Positions 43,467-51,924 of a stretch of DNA of 64,000 nt are shown piece by piece. The translations under genes and the position numbers were made by a program. This DNA comes from Mesorhizobium_G sp050247155 (GTDB lineage Bacteria; Pseudomonadota; Alphaproteobacteria; Rhizobiales; Rhizobiaceae). The notes beneath the pieces were generated by a model. It was given only the letters and a program-made list of their open reading frames with translations, did not search any database and was not told the origin of the DNA. Each line of letters opens with the position of its first letter. The stretch's first letter is position 1. The stretch is taken from assembly GCA_050247155.1 (NCBI GenBank), contig JBFWUS010000002.1, positions 62,001 through 126,000 of the forward strand. Direction: 5' to 3'.

Positions 43467-44753
43467 CTAGATCCGGTCGCGCAGCGCGTACCAGGTCAGC
43501 GCCAGAAACAGCAGTGGGGAGCGAAAGCGCCGGCCGCCGGGGAAGGCGGGTACATTCAGTTCCTCGAACAGTTTAAGCCGGTCGCGGTTGCCGGCGACGG
43601 TTTCCGCATAAAGCTTGCCGACGAAATTCGACAGCATCACACCGTGGCCGGAATAGCCGCCAGCCGAGATGACATTCGGCATGACCTCGCGCACGAACGG
43701 CCGTCGTGGCATGGTGATGCCGACATAGCCGCCCCAGCCATGGGTGAGCTCGACATCCTTCAACGCTGGATAGATCTCCGCGATCTGCCGGCGGATGTGG
43801 ATGTGGATGTCCTTCGGATCCCTGACGCCGTAGATCTCGCGGCCGCCGAAAAGCAGGCGGTTGTCGATGGACTTGCGGAAATAGCGCACCACAAAGCGGG
43901 AATCGTCGACGGCTTCGCCGCCCGGGATTACCGGCGTATCGGCGGGTAGTGGTATGGTCGCGCCAATGAACGAGCCGATCGGCATGACGTGCGCGGCGCT
44001 GACTGGCTCAAGATCGCCGCCATAGGCATTGACTGCGATCAGCCCCTTGTCTGCGGTGATCGTTCCTTTCGGCGTCGAAACAATCACCTTGCCGTTGTGG
44101 GATTGAACGCCGGTCGAACGCGTTTGCTCGAAGATATGCGCGCCGGCGGCGGCTGCAGCCCTGGCGCTGCCGACCAGCAGCTTGAGCGGATTGATGTGAC
44201 CCGTGCCGGTGTCGCGTACGCCGCCGTAGTAGTGCGTTGAGCCGAGCCTCTCGGCGGTCTCCGCCTTATCCATGAAGCTGATCTGCGGATAGTTGAAGCG
44301 GGATGCCATCAGTTCGGCATGCGCCTTGTACTCGTCGACATAGCGCGACTTGTGCGCGACAGACATCTGGCCAGGCCGGAAGTCCATGTCGATGCCGTTG
44401 GCGGCGGTGAATTCGAGCAGGTGCGCCTTGGCTTCCTCGGCGAGGTCGAACAGCGCCTTGGCGCGCGCAAAGCCGAGCTCCTCTTCCTGTTCTTCGGCCC
44501 AGGATCGCTGGCCCGTGCCCATCTGCCCGCCATTGCGCCCGGACGCACCGTCGCCGAAACGATGCGCCTCGACCAGGGCGACATTGGTTCCCGCCTTGGC
44601 GAGATGTATCGCCGCCGACAGGCCGGTGAAGCCACCGCCGATGATGACAACATCCGCCGTCCTGTCGCCATCCAGCGCCGGATATGTCGGACGATTAGGC
44701 ACGGCATCCTCATACCAGGAGCGTCCGGGTGAGATGGGTGATTGATAGGGCAT
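43467..44753 (-). CDS. FAD-dependent amine oxidoreductase (gamma-glutamylputrescine oxidase-like)
   Basis: A 428-residue DAO-family flavoprotein. It begins with the PuuB-type N-terminal SWYEDAVPNRPTYPALDGD, then ADVVIIGGGFTGLSAAIHLA (FAD-binding) and FGDGASGRNGGQMGTGQR. The C-terminus has GGYSGHGVMLSNFVGKL for flavin contact. Such enzymes oxidise gamma-glutamylputrescine or other secondary amines, releasing hydrogen peroxide. No puu genes flank it, so the substrate stays open. It ends 14 bp before the toxin-antitoxin pair's last gene on the same strand and could be read with it. Confidence 0.83.
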   Translation of the reverse strand: MPYQSPISPGRSWYEDAVPNRPTYPALDGDRTADVVIIGGGFTGLSAAIHLAKAGTNVALVEAHRFGDGASGRNGGQMGTGQRSWAEEQEEELGFARAKALFDLAEEAKAHLLEFTAANGIDMDFRPGQMSVAHKSRYVDEYKAHAELMASRFNYPQISFMDKAETAERLGSTHYYGGVRDTGTGHINPLKLLVGSARAAAAAGAHIFEQTRSTGVQSHNGKVIVSTPKGTITADKGLIAVNAYGGDLEPVSAAHVMPIGSFIGATIPLPADTPVIPGGEAVDDSRFVVRYFRKSIDNRLLFGGREIYGVRDPKDIHIHIRRQIAEIYPALKDVELTHGWGGYVGITMPRRPFVREVMPNVISAGGYSGHGVMLSNFVGKLYAETVAGNRDRLKLFEELNVPAFPGGRRFRSPLLFLALTWYALRDRI

Positions 44754-44767
44754 GTTAAGGCTGCTCG

Positions 44768-45127
44768 TTATGCGGCAGCGCTTACATCGTATTCGAAATG
44801 GATACGATCGTAGGGAAACTTAACGCCCTCGCTCGTACGATCGACCACGCCGGCGTTGATGAGCGTCGTCACATCGCGATGCACCGCCTGTATATCGCGG
44901 CCGACACGCCGAGCGATCTCTCGGATTGAAAGAGCGCCTTGTCCCGCGAGAATTCTGATGATGGCGAGCCGCGAGGGGGCCAGTACTTTGTGCATCTCCT
45001 CATAGCTTGCAAACTCTATGGAAGGCGTGGCCTCCTCTATATCGCCACGTTCGGCACGGTGCACTGCCTCGGCAAAGCGCGCCTTCAAGTCCGCCATGCT
45101 GCTCAACCGCACTGTCACCATGTTCAT
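44768..45127 (-). CDS. HTH DNA-binding protein, probable antitoxin of a TumE-type pair
   Basis: A 119-residue protein with an N-terminal helical segment (LKARFAEAVHRAERGDI) and a C-terminal winged helix (LAIIRILAGQGALSIREIAR, then RDIQAVHRDVTTLINAGVV), resembling HVO_A0114-type regulators found beside TumE-family proteins. Its ATG overlaps the stop of the upstream gene by 4 bp, the usual tight coupling of toxin-antitoxin modules. It would bind the toxin and repress the pair through the tandem palindromes at 45406-45451. Confidence 0.78.
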   Translation of the reverse strand: MNMVTVRLSSMADLKARFAEAVHRAERGDIEEATPSIEFASYEEMHKVLAPSRLAIIRILAGQGALSIREIARRVGRDIQAVHRDVTTLINAGVVDRTSEGVKFPYDRIHFEYDVSAAA

Positions 45128-45405
45128 CCCAGCATCCTCTTCACGTCTGTCTCGAAGGCCTCGAACAGCGCTTCCGGCGTCGTAAATTCGATCGGTTCTT
45201 CACGATCTCCGACGTGGCGGTGATCGCCCTTACCACGCTCATTGTCGTATCTCAAAACGCACTGCCCGTTCACGATAAGGGCAAGCCGATATTTGAACTT
45301 GTGCGCACTTCCCACGAGTGGCTCAGGCAACGCCCAAACCACGATCTCCATAAAGGCTGTGTCACTGATCGTTCTGCGGACACGCTGAATCAGAGTTGCC
45401 TTCAT
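45124..45405 (-). CDS. TumE-family (DUF6516) protein, probable toxin
   Basis: A 93-residue protein starting MKATLIQRVRRTISDTAFME, with IVVWALPEPLVGSAHKFKYRLALIVNG and LRYDNERGKGDHRH, the conserved core of the DUF6516/TumE family annotated as a toxin-antitoxin component. The ATG at 45405 fits the family's usual N-terminus; the longer frame to 45453 would run through two palindromes. No ribosome site is visible before 45405, so translation may depend on the operator-containing leader. The mode of toxicity of this family is not something I can read here. Confidence 0.75.
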   Translation of the reverse strand: MKATLIQRVRRTISDTAFMEIVVWALPEPLVGSAHKFKYRLALIVNGQCVLRYDNERGKGDHRHVGDREEPIEFTTPEALFEAFETDVKRMLG

Positions 45406-45451
45406 GTTGTTATTCGTAACAACGCCAAAGGCCGTTGTCAATGATAACAAC
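45406..45451. promoter_or_regulatory. Tandem palindromic operators upstream of the toxin-antitoxin genes
   Basis: Two 18-bp inverted repeats with the same half-site. The first is GTTGTTA-TTCG-TAACAAC at 45406-45423 (perfect). The second is GTTGTCA-ATGA-TAACAAC at 45434-45451 (one mismatch). Their centres are 28 bp apart and the first abuts the toxin start codon. This is the pattern expected for cooperative autorepression by the HTH partner. Confidence 0.7.
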
Positions 45452-45566
45452 AATAGGCTTATGCAACGTTATGGCGATGGTTGCCTTTGCGCATTTGTTG
45501 CGGATTGCCCGGCAGTCGCTGCTTCGATATTCGGAAGAATATGCCTACACAATGTGAGACATCCCG

Positions 45567-47285
45567 ATGACGACACCATCGAAGGCCACGCTGGTCCGAA
45601 TGATCCGCGCCGGCGCGGGCGCCGAACCGGCGGATATTGTCATCAAAAATGTCCGGTTGCTTGATGTGATCACTGGCGTATTGGTTGACACCGATATCGC
45701 CATTGTCGCGGACCGCATCGTCGGCACGCATGACATTTATAGGGGCAAGCGCGAAATCGACGGCCGAGGCCGCTTTGCCGTTCCGGGTTTCATCGACACG
45801 CATCTGCACATCGAATCGTCACTGGTGACGCCGTTCGAATTCGATAGCTGCGTGCTGCCGCATGGTGTGACGACGATCTTCTGCGACCCGCACGAGATCG
45901 CCAATGTTCTGGGTGCGGAGGGCATCCGCTATTTCCTCGATTGCGCCGAACAAGCCGTCATGGACATTCGCGTCAACCTGTCGTCCTGCGTGCCGGCGAC
46001 TGCGTTCGAGACCTCGGGAGCACGGCTGGAAATCGCCGACCTGTTGCCGTTCCGCGACCATCCAAAAGTGCATGGGTTAGCCGAGGTGATGAATTTTCCC
46101 GGCGTGATCGCCGGCGATCCGGGCATGGTGGATAAGCTGCATGCCTTCCAGGACGGCCATATTGACGGCCACGCGCCGCTGCTCTCGGGCCGGGATCTCA
46201 ACGCCTATCTGGCCGGCCGCATCCGCACCGACCATGAAGCGACGACGGCCAAGGAGGCACGCGAAAAGCTGGCCAAGGGCATGGCGATCCTCATCCGCGA
46301 AGGCTCGGTGAGCAAGGATCTGAATGCGCTTGCCGAGGTGCTGGACGAAAACACCTCATCCTTCGTGGCGCTATGCACCGACGACCGCAATCCGCTCGAC
46401 ATCGCTGAAGAGGGACATCTCGATTCCTCCATTCGCCGGCTGATTGCACATGGCCGGCCGCTGCATCACGTCTATCGGGCGGCCTCACATTCCGCGGCGC
46501 GCATTTTCGGGCTGCGCGATCGCGGGCTCGTCGCGCCGGGCTGGCTGGCGGACATCGTTTTGCTCGACGACCTCGAGGATTGCCGCGTCAGCGACGTCGT
46601 TGCCGCTGGCAGGCTGGTTGTGCCGGAGATGTTCGCTGCCCGCAAGCCGGTCAGACCGGTGGGGTTGTGTTCAGTCAAGGCGCAGGAAGCGACGCCGGCG
46701 ACCTTCCATGTTCCGGCGCGTGTTGGCGCCAACGAAACGCCCGCTATCGGCGTGAAACCGGGACTGATCATCACCTTTCGCGAAAGCGCGGCGCTCAAGA
46801 CAGACGAGACCGGCCTGCGGCCAAACCTCGAGCAGGATGTGATCAAGCTCGCGGTTGTCGAGCGTCATGGCAAGAACGGCAATGTCGGCAAAAGCTTTGT
46901 GAAAGGATTTGGCCTCAAGAACGGGGCGATTGCATCGTCGGTCGGACATGACAGCCACAACATCACAGTTGTCGGCGTCAGCGACGAAGACATGGCGGTG
47001 GCGGTGAATCGTATCCGCGAATTGCAGGGCGGGTTCGTGGTCGCGCAGGATGGCAAGGTGATGGCCGAACTTGCCCTGCCGATTGCCGGGCTGATGAGCG
47101 ATGCGCCGTTCGAGGAGGTTGGACATAAGCTCGAACACCTGCGCGAGGCCGCCAAGGCGTTGGGCTGCGTGCTGCCCGAACCATTTCTGCAGGTGGCGTT
47201 CCTGGCGCTCCCGGTGATCCCGCACCTGAAACTGACGGATCGCGGACTGTTCGATGTCGACGCGTTCGGGTTTGTCGAAGCGTAG
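45567..47285 (+). CDS. ade: Adenine deaminase
   Basis: Converts adenine to hypoxanthine and ammonia in purine salvage. The 572-residue amidohydrolase has the metal motif FIDTHLHIESSLVTPFEF, then LPHGVTTIFCDPHEIANVLG, FVALCTDDRNPLDI and HVYRAASHSAARIFGL, with a C-terminal adenine deaminase domain (FGLKNGAIASSVGHDSHNI). ATG 45567 gives the usual N-terminus. It is convergent with fhcC, with only 3 bp between their stops. Confidence 0.93.
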   Translation: MTTPSKATLVRMIRAGAGAEPADIVIKNVRLLDVITGVLVDTDIAIVADRIVGTHDIYRGKREIDGRGRFAVPGFIDTHLHIESSLVTPFEFDSCVLPHGVTTIFCDPHEIANVLGAEGIRYFLDCAEQAVMDIRVNLSSCVPATAFETSGARLEIADLLPFRDHPKVHGLAEVMNFPGVIAGDPGMVDKLHAFQDGHIDGHAPLLSGRDLNAYLAGRIRTDHEATTAKEAREKLAKGMAILIREGSVSKDLNALAEVLDENTSSFVALCTDDRNPLDIAEEGHLDSSIRRLIAHGRPLHHVYRAASHSAARIFGLRDRGLVAPGWLADIVLLDDLEDCRVSDVVAAGRLVVPEMFAARKPVRPVGLCSVKAQEATPATFHVPARVGANETPAIGVKPGLIITFRESAALKTDETGLRPNLEQDVIKLAVVERHGKNGNVGKSFVKGFGLKNGAIASSVGHDSHNITVVGVSDEDMAVAVNRIRELQGGFVVAQDGKVMAELALPIAGLMSDAPFEEVGHKLEHLREAAKALGCVLPEPFLQVAFLALPVIPHLKLTDRGLFDVDAFGFVEA

Positions 47286-47288
47286 CGA

Positions 47289-48104
47289 TTACTTCGGCGC
47301 CGGAAACAGGATTTCCCCCAGTCCCAGCACGGCATTATCTCCGCCAAAGCGGCACGGCGCGCGTTCCAACAAAGGCCGCTTGACGATGCCTTCGGCGATG
47401 AGATGCCGGTCGAGCAACCCGGCAAAGGCAAGATCCGGCGCGCCGCAAGCGACGAAGCTCGGTGACAGCTTGCCGGGCGTGCGATCGAGGATGATCGAGC
47501 CGCGCCGCATGAGATAGCCGGGCAGCGCACCGACACCGCCGACCACCACCAGTGTACCTGCAATCATGCGCGCACCGGCATAGTCGCCAGCGCCTTTCAG
47601 CACCGCGATCAAGCCGCGCCGCATGCGGTCGGCGGCATAATCACCCGTCGTGCCACGCACGATGATCAGGCCGCCATTCATGCCGGCAAGTTCGCCGGCC
47701 AGCGGTCCGCCGAGATGGTTGCCGGCATTGTCCGAAATCTCGATCCGGCCGCCGCGCATGCAAGACCCGGCATGCGGTCCGGCACTCCCTTCGACGATCA
47801 GATTGCCTGAACGCATGAGGCGGCCAGCTTGAGCGCCGACGTCGCCCGCGATGCGGATCGTACCGTCCTCAAGCCCGTTGCCAACACTGTCGAAACGCTC
47901 GCTGCCGCTTTCGAAAACGATGTCGGAGACATCCTTGCCGGTAACGCGAAAAATATCGCCGACGGTCGCGCCACGTTTCGACTGGCCGATGCGGAGCGCG
48001 GCAATCGCCTTGCGATCCAGTCCGGCCAGCCCCTTTGGCGTGAGCGCCGACAGGTCAAGCCGCTCCTCCGGTTCATGCCGCAAAGTGAAGGTCAGGCGGC
48101 TCAT
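47289..48104 (-). CDS. fhcC: Formyltransferase/hydrolase complex subunit C
   Basis: FhcC is a beta-helix scaffold subunit of the Fhc complex, which releases formate from formyl-H4MPT through a methanofuran analogue in methylotrophic bacteria. The 271-residue protein shows repeated GxxxxG turns (AGDVGAQAGRLMRSGNLIVE, AGPHAGSCMRGGRIEI, AGNHLGGPLAGELAGMNGG) and resembles formylmethanofuran dehydrogenase subunit C. ATG 48104 overlaps the fhcD stop by 4 bp. Last gene of the pcd-fhcBADC transcription unit. Confidence 0.93.
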   Translation of the reverse strand: MSRLTFTLRHEPEERLDLSALTPKGLAGLDRKAIAALRIGQSKRGATVGDIFRVTGKDVSDIVFESGSERFDSVGNGLEDGTIRIAGDVGAQAGRLMRSGNLIVEGSAGPHAGSCMRGGRIEISDNAGNHLGGPLAGELAGMNGGLIIVRGTTGDYAADRMRRGLIAVLKGAGDYAGARMIAGTLVVVGGVGALPGYLMRRGSIILDRTPGKLSPSFVACGAPDLAFAGLLDRHLIAEGIVKRPLLERAPCRFGGDNAVLGLGEILFPAPK

Positions 48105-49009
48105 GGCAGCAGCGCCTTCAGGTGGTAGTGAAACTTGCCGAGCTTGCCGCCATAATTGCCGGCGCTGATGCGCCTTGCGCCCTTCTCGGGACCGAGCGCG
48201 GTGACGGCGGCAATGCCGGCCTTCATGCACGCCGCGACGGCGTCGCTGGTTTCCCCGTCGATGACGATTTCCAACACGGCATTGATGTCCGGCCCGAGTT
48301 CGCTCTTGCTCACACCGCGCAGGGTCGGCGCGAAGGCGTTGTTGGTCGAGGCCATCATGCCCTTGTATTTGCCGCCGACCTTCGAGCCGGAACGCACGAC
48401 GCCGCCCGGGAAGGGCATGATGGCACCGGGCACCTTGTCCATTGCTTGAACCGCGACTTCGGCCGCAACCAGCGCCTTGGCGCTGCTGTCGGCCAGCAGA
48501 AGAAGATTCCCTCCGCCGACCGCCTCCTTGGTCATGCCGGTCGTGGCCTCGATCAGGAACTCGCCGTCCATGACAGGCACGCGCCAATAATGCTTGCTGC
48601 CGAGCTTTTTTGAGATCTGCCATCCATCGCCGAAATATCGGAGCGCCGCGCCCAGCTTGAGCTCGGTAGGACCAGACAACCCGGCATAACAGGCGCTGCC
48701 TGGCGAGGTGAGCACACATTGGCCGACGCGAGTGACCAACTGCTTCTGCAATTCATCGGTGCTGACCGAAAAGAGCATAACCCGCACACCCGGCCGCCCG
48801 TCCGGCGTGGCGGTCGGTGGCAGCTCGACATCGATCGCCGCTTCGCACCCGCAAGCGATAACGGAGGTCGCGAAGCCGGTCATCGAGATGGCCGCCTGCC
48901 GCGCCCATTTGCGGTTCGGCGCGGTGATGATGATCGCCGTCGCGCGCATTCCGAAGGCCTCGGCAAACGTATCGTCGATGACGACGCCATTGACCTTTAC
49001 CGGCCGCAT
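48101..49009 (-). CDS. fhcD: Formylmethanofuran--H4MPT formyltransferase (Fhc subunit D)
   Basis: FhcD moves the formyl group from formyl-H4MPT to the methanofuran-type carrier. The 302-residue protein starts MRPVKVNGVVIDDTFAEAF and has IACGCEAAIDVELPPTATPD, CVLTSPGSACYAGL, FLIEATTGMTKEAVGGGN and NAFAPTLRGV, matching archaeal Ftr. It overlaps fhcA by 13 bp at its 5' side and fhcC by 4 bp at its 3' side, so the subunits are coupled. The longer frame to 49168 runs over fhcA and was not used. Confidence 0.95.
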   Translation of the reverse strand: MRPVKVNGVVIDDTFAEAFGMRATAIIITAPNRKWARQAAISMTGFATSVIACGCEAAIDVELPPTATPDGRPGVRVMLFSVSTDELQKQLVTRVGQCVLTSPGSACYAGLSGPTELKLGAALRYFGDGWQISKKLGSKHYWRVPVMDGEFLIEATTGMTKEAVGGGNLLLLADSSAKALVAAEVAVQAMDKVPGAIMPFPGGVVRSGSKVGGKYKGMMASTNNAFAPTLRGVSKSELGPDINAVLEIVIDGETSDAVAACMKAGIAAVTALGPEKGARRISAGNYGGKLGKFHYHLKALLP

Positions 49010-50631
49010 GCGACCTCCGTGAAAGGCTGTTCGACGCTGAGCGCGCTGTCGGGGAAGGTGAACCAGTCGAGCGCCAAGCCGTATTTCGTCCGATAATAAT
49101 CGTCGAGTCGGCGGATCATCTTCCTGTCGGTTGGCGGATTGAGGCGCAGCGCCTTGCCCTTGCGACAATGGGTGACCTCGCCATCCTTCACGACAAGATC
49201 GCCGTCCTTGAAAACCAACGCCGCCGCGCCGAACATTTTCGCGACGTCCTGGTTCTTACGATAGACGGCGATGTCCGCCGTCGCGCCCGCGCCGAGATGC
49301 CCGCGATCCGTCAGGCCGAGCAGCTTTGCCGGCGCGGCACGCGTCATGATGGCAATCTCGTCCAGCGTGTATTCGCGCGCAATCGACGGCAGGGTCGAAT
49401 GTTTCAGCGCCGCTTGTGACACCGCCGCCGCCGCTTCGTCACGCGCCGCTTTGTTCATCAACAATGCGAAGAGCTGCGGGTAGGCGGTGAAGGGCGCGCC
49501 GTTGGGATGATCGGTGGTGAAGAAAACGCGCCAGGGATCGTTGATCAGGAGGAAAAGCTCCAGCCCGACCGCCCATTGGACCGAGCCATAAAAATCCGGC
49601 TTGTAGCGATAGGGCACGATGCCGCCGCCATTGCCATCGCCGTCGTGGGTGACGCTCTTTTTCGGGCTTGCCGAGCCCCGAGCCATGAATTGCCGTAGCA
49701 CATCGGAAGACACCGTGACTGTCTGACCGAACATAACCTGGCCAATGTCGATGGTAATGCCGGGCGTCGCGTTCACGATCTCCGCCAGTCGGGCGGCGGC
49801 GGAGGAAAACCTACGCTTACCCTCCGTGTCATAGCCGTAGAACTGGAGATGGGCGAGGTGCAGCGGCTGGCCTTCCGCCGCGGCCATGGTCGCGGCAGCG
49901 GTATCCGCCGCGCCGCCAATGCCAAGATTGTTGCAGTGGACATGCAGCGGGTGCGGAATGCCCAACCGGTCTACCGACGCCTGCAACGTCTTGACGATCT
50001 TGCGGGAGGATACGCCGTAGGAGGGCACGACATCGTCCAGCGAAAAGGCGCGCACGTTCTCCTTGAATGCGGCCGCCGCACCAGCATTGATGACCTTGAC
50101 GCCCAACGCCCGGCTCGACTGCACGGTCCAGGCGACATAGTCGTCGATCGCGCTAGTTGATGCCTTGTCTCGGATCATCGACAAAAGGAAATCATCGTTG
50201 CCGAGAATCGTCAGCGTCGCTTTGTCGATGATCGGAATGTCGGCCAGTTCAAGATGGGTATGCAGCGCGGCGCCGGGGTTCATGGCGGGTTCGACGACCG
50301 TCGTAAAACCCATCCTGGCGTAGAGGCAGCCTGTCTCGAAGGTCGACCAGCCAGCGTTGGAGAGCGGCGTATGCGCCGGGCGGGGCAGGTAGGCGCGGTG
50401 CTGTTCCGGCAGCAGCAGGCGCGCGGTGTTCACATTGCCGCCGCCGATGTGGGAATGGATGTCGATGGCGCCGGCCATGACGATGCAGCCTTTGGCATCG
50501 TAGGTTTTATCGGCCTTGCCCGAGGCCGGCGCTTCGACGATCTTGCCGTCGCGCAGCCAGAGGTCGCCCTTGCCGGAGCGGCCATTGGTCGGGTCGATGA
50601 TCTCGCCGCCGGCGATCTTTGTCAGCATCAC
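48997..50631 (-). CDS. fhcA: Formyltransferase/hydrolase complex subunit A (amidohydrolase)
   Basis: FhcA hydrolyses the formylated carrier to formate. The 544-residue amidohydrolase resembles formylmethanofuran dehydrogenase subunit A. Metal-site motifs are GAIDIHSHIGGGNVN, LHVHCNNLGIGG, LHLAHLQFYGYD and FFTTDHPNGAPF with the conserved Asp. Two adjacent Met codons begin the frame. It overlaps fhcB by 4 bp and fhcD by 13 bp. In methylotrophs Fhc acts with Mch and MtdB to oxidise formaldehyde to formate. Confidence 0.95.
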   Translation of the reverse strand: MMLTKIAGGEIIDPTNGRSGKGDLWLRDGKIVEAPASGKADKTYDAKGCIVMAGAIDIHSHIGGGNVNTARLLLPEQHRAYLPRPAHTPLSNAGWSTFETGCLYARMGFTTVVEPAMNPGAALHTHLELADIPIIDKATLTILGNDDFLLSMIRDKASTSAIDDYVAWTVQSSRALGVKVINAGAAAAFKENVRAFSLDDVVPSYGVSSRKIVKTLQASVDRLGIPHPLHVHCNNLGIGGAADTAAATMAAAEGQPLHLAHLQFYGYDTEGKRRFSSAAARLAEIVNATPGITIDIGQVMFGQTVTVSSDVLRQFMARGSASPKKSVTHDGDGNGGGIVPYRYKPDFYGSVQWAVGLELFLLINDPWRVFFTTDHPNGAPFTAYPQLFALLMNKAARDEAAAAVSQAALKHSTLPSIAREYTLDEIAIMTRAAPAKLLGLTDRGHLGAGATADIAVYRKNQDVAKMFGAAALVFKDGDLVVKDGEVTHCRKGKALRLNPPTDRKMIRRLDDYYRTKYGLALDWFTFPDSALSVEQPFTEVACGR

Positions 50632-51851
50632 GCCGCCGCCTTTCCGCGCAGGCGCTCATGGAGCAAGCGCAGGATGGTTGCGGCAGAGGGCAGGTCGGAT
50701 GGAGCGCTAGCCCTCGAAGCGACGATGGTTCCAAGACGTACTGAATAACCCACTGTGTCGTTGTCGATGCCGGGTGTGCCGATGGAAATTGTGATGGCGG
50801 AACCGGGTACAGGTTTGAAGCCGCTAGCCAGGGCGATGCGAGTTAGTGCGGCAGGCTGAGCCGTGTTTTGCGAGATATCCCCACCCCTAACCCCTCCCCT
50901 CAAGGGGGAGGGAGACGCTGGTTGGATTGCCGCTTGGCTAGAACTTTGGGGCTTTGCGCTTGCATTGCGGTCACCAAGTGCCCTTCCCCCTTGAGGGGAG
51001 GGGTTAGGGGTGGGGATATCGAAATGCACGATGCTTCCAACGGAAAGCACCAAATCCGCCTCGCCGGCTGCAATCATCCTCTCGACGTCGAACCGCCATG
51101 GATCGAATTCCGGAAAGCCCCGCGCGAAACTGGTCCGCGGCGCGAAGCCGGTCATCCAGGTCGAGGCGAGCACCGCCCCCCAGCCATTGTCGCTGCCCGC
51201 CAGATGCAGGGTCGACGCGCGTTTGGTCTTGTTGAGATCGGCGACGAGGCCCTGCAGCATTTCCAGCGCCGGCAAGCCTGCCTCGCCAGAGTAAATGAAA
51301 ACCGGGAAGATGGCGGCTGCCAGAGCGGCGACGAACATCTCAAAATTGGCGAACTTGCCGACCATCGACTTGCCGGCCATGCTGGCCCGGATGGCGGCCA
51401 AGGTCTCAGGCAGCCCGGTGCGACTACTGTTCACCGGCACGGTGTTGTCTGGAAGCCCGCGCTTCGATGTCCCGCCAATCGCAAAAAGCTTTCGGGCCCC
51501 GCCGCCGGACAAGTCAGGCGCGCTGCTGGCAAGATCGCCAACGAGCGGGACATGTTGCTCCGGAACCGGCCCGACGAACACCAGCATATCGGCCCGCCGG
51601 CGGACCTCGCCCGGCGCAATCGTCATCGCGCCGCGGTCCATGATCAGCGCCGCCTCGACCGCGCTGCTGCCGCCATCAGCGACATCGTATACCGCGCCAA
51701 TCTGTTCAGCGAGCGCGACTGAAGCGCGCGTACCGTGGATGTCCGTGTCCAGAAGGATGACCGGGCACTTGCTTGCCTCGAGCAGCAGTGCCGCCTCTTC
51801 GACAGCATGCGCCAGAGATGCCTCCCGGTTGCCAATCCAAGCAACCGCCAT
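50628..51851 (-). CDS. fhcB: Formyltransferase/hydrolase complex subunit B, with in-frame palindromic insert
   Basis: FhcB is the degenerate molybdopterin-dehydrogenase-like partner of FhcA, without redox cofactor motifs. The N-terminal part (CPVILLDTDIHGTRASVALA, VFVGPVPEQHVPLVGDL) and the middle (GWGAVLASTWMTGFAPRTSF, FPEFDPWRFDVERMIAAGEA) follow the family. Residues ~278-326 (DIPTPNPSPQGG ... SPLRGGVRGGDI) are encoded wholly by a palindromic repeat of 147 bp, 49 codons, with no stop, after which family sequence resumes (LTRIALASGFKPVPGSAITISI). Without it the protein would be ~358 residues. The gene is probably functional with a surface loop, but this is inferred. It follows the pcd gene by 73 bp. 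Confidence 0.9.
   Translation of the reverse strand: MAVAWIGNREASLAHAVEEAALLLEASKCPVILLDTDIHGTRASVALAEQIGAVYDVADGGSSAVEAALIMDRGAMTIAPGEVRRRADMLVFVGPVPEQHVPLVGDLASSAPDLSGGGARKLFAIGGTSKRGLPDNTVPVNSSRTGLPETLAAIRASMAGKSMVGKFANFEMFVAALAAAIFPVFIYSGEAGLPALEMLQGLVADLNKTKRASTLHLAGSDNGWGAVLASTWMTGFAPRTSFARGFPEFDPWRFDVERMIAAGEADLVLSVGSIVHFDIPTPNPSPQGGRALGDRNASAKPQSSSQAAIQPASPSPLRGGVRGGDISQNTAQPAALTRIALASGFKPVPGSAITISIGTPGIDNDTVGYSVRLGTIVASRASAPSDLPSAATILRLLHERLRGKAAA
50874..51020. repeat. Palindromic repeat inserted inside the fhcB coding sequence
   Basis: Arms at 50874-50912 and 50981-51020 begin and end with GATATC and match over 39 of 40 positions; the 68-bp centre has no extended symmetry. The total of 147 bp is a multiple of three and open in the fhcB frame. 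Arm sequence is nearly the same as in the intergenic element at 42088-42186. It is a coding-region copy of an otherwise intergenic repeat family, comparable in effect to the protein-inserted palindromes of Rickettsia. Confidence 0.9.
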
Positions 51852-51924
51852 TCAAACCGCTACTTTCCGGTGCCGACTGGAGTTTAGAATCGTAAAAGCG
51901 GTTCTTGCAACCGCCGGTTTGGCC

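Noticed and set aside
48997..50631. FhcA as a dihydropyrimidinase or other amidohydrolase
   Set aside because: The overlapping fhcB, fhcD and fhcC genes and the formylmethanofuran dehydrogenase subunit A-like motifs identify it as the Fhc subunit.
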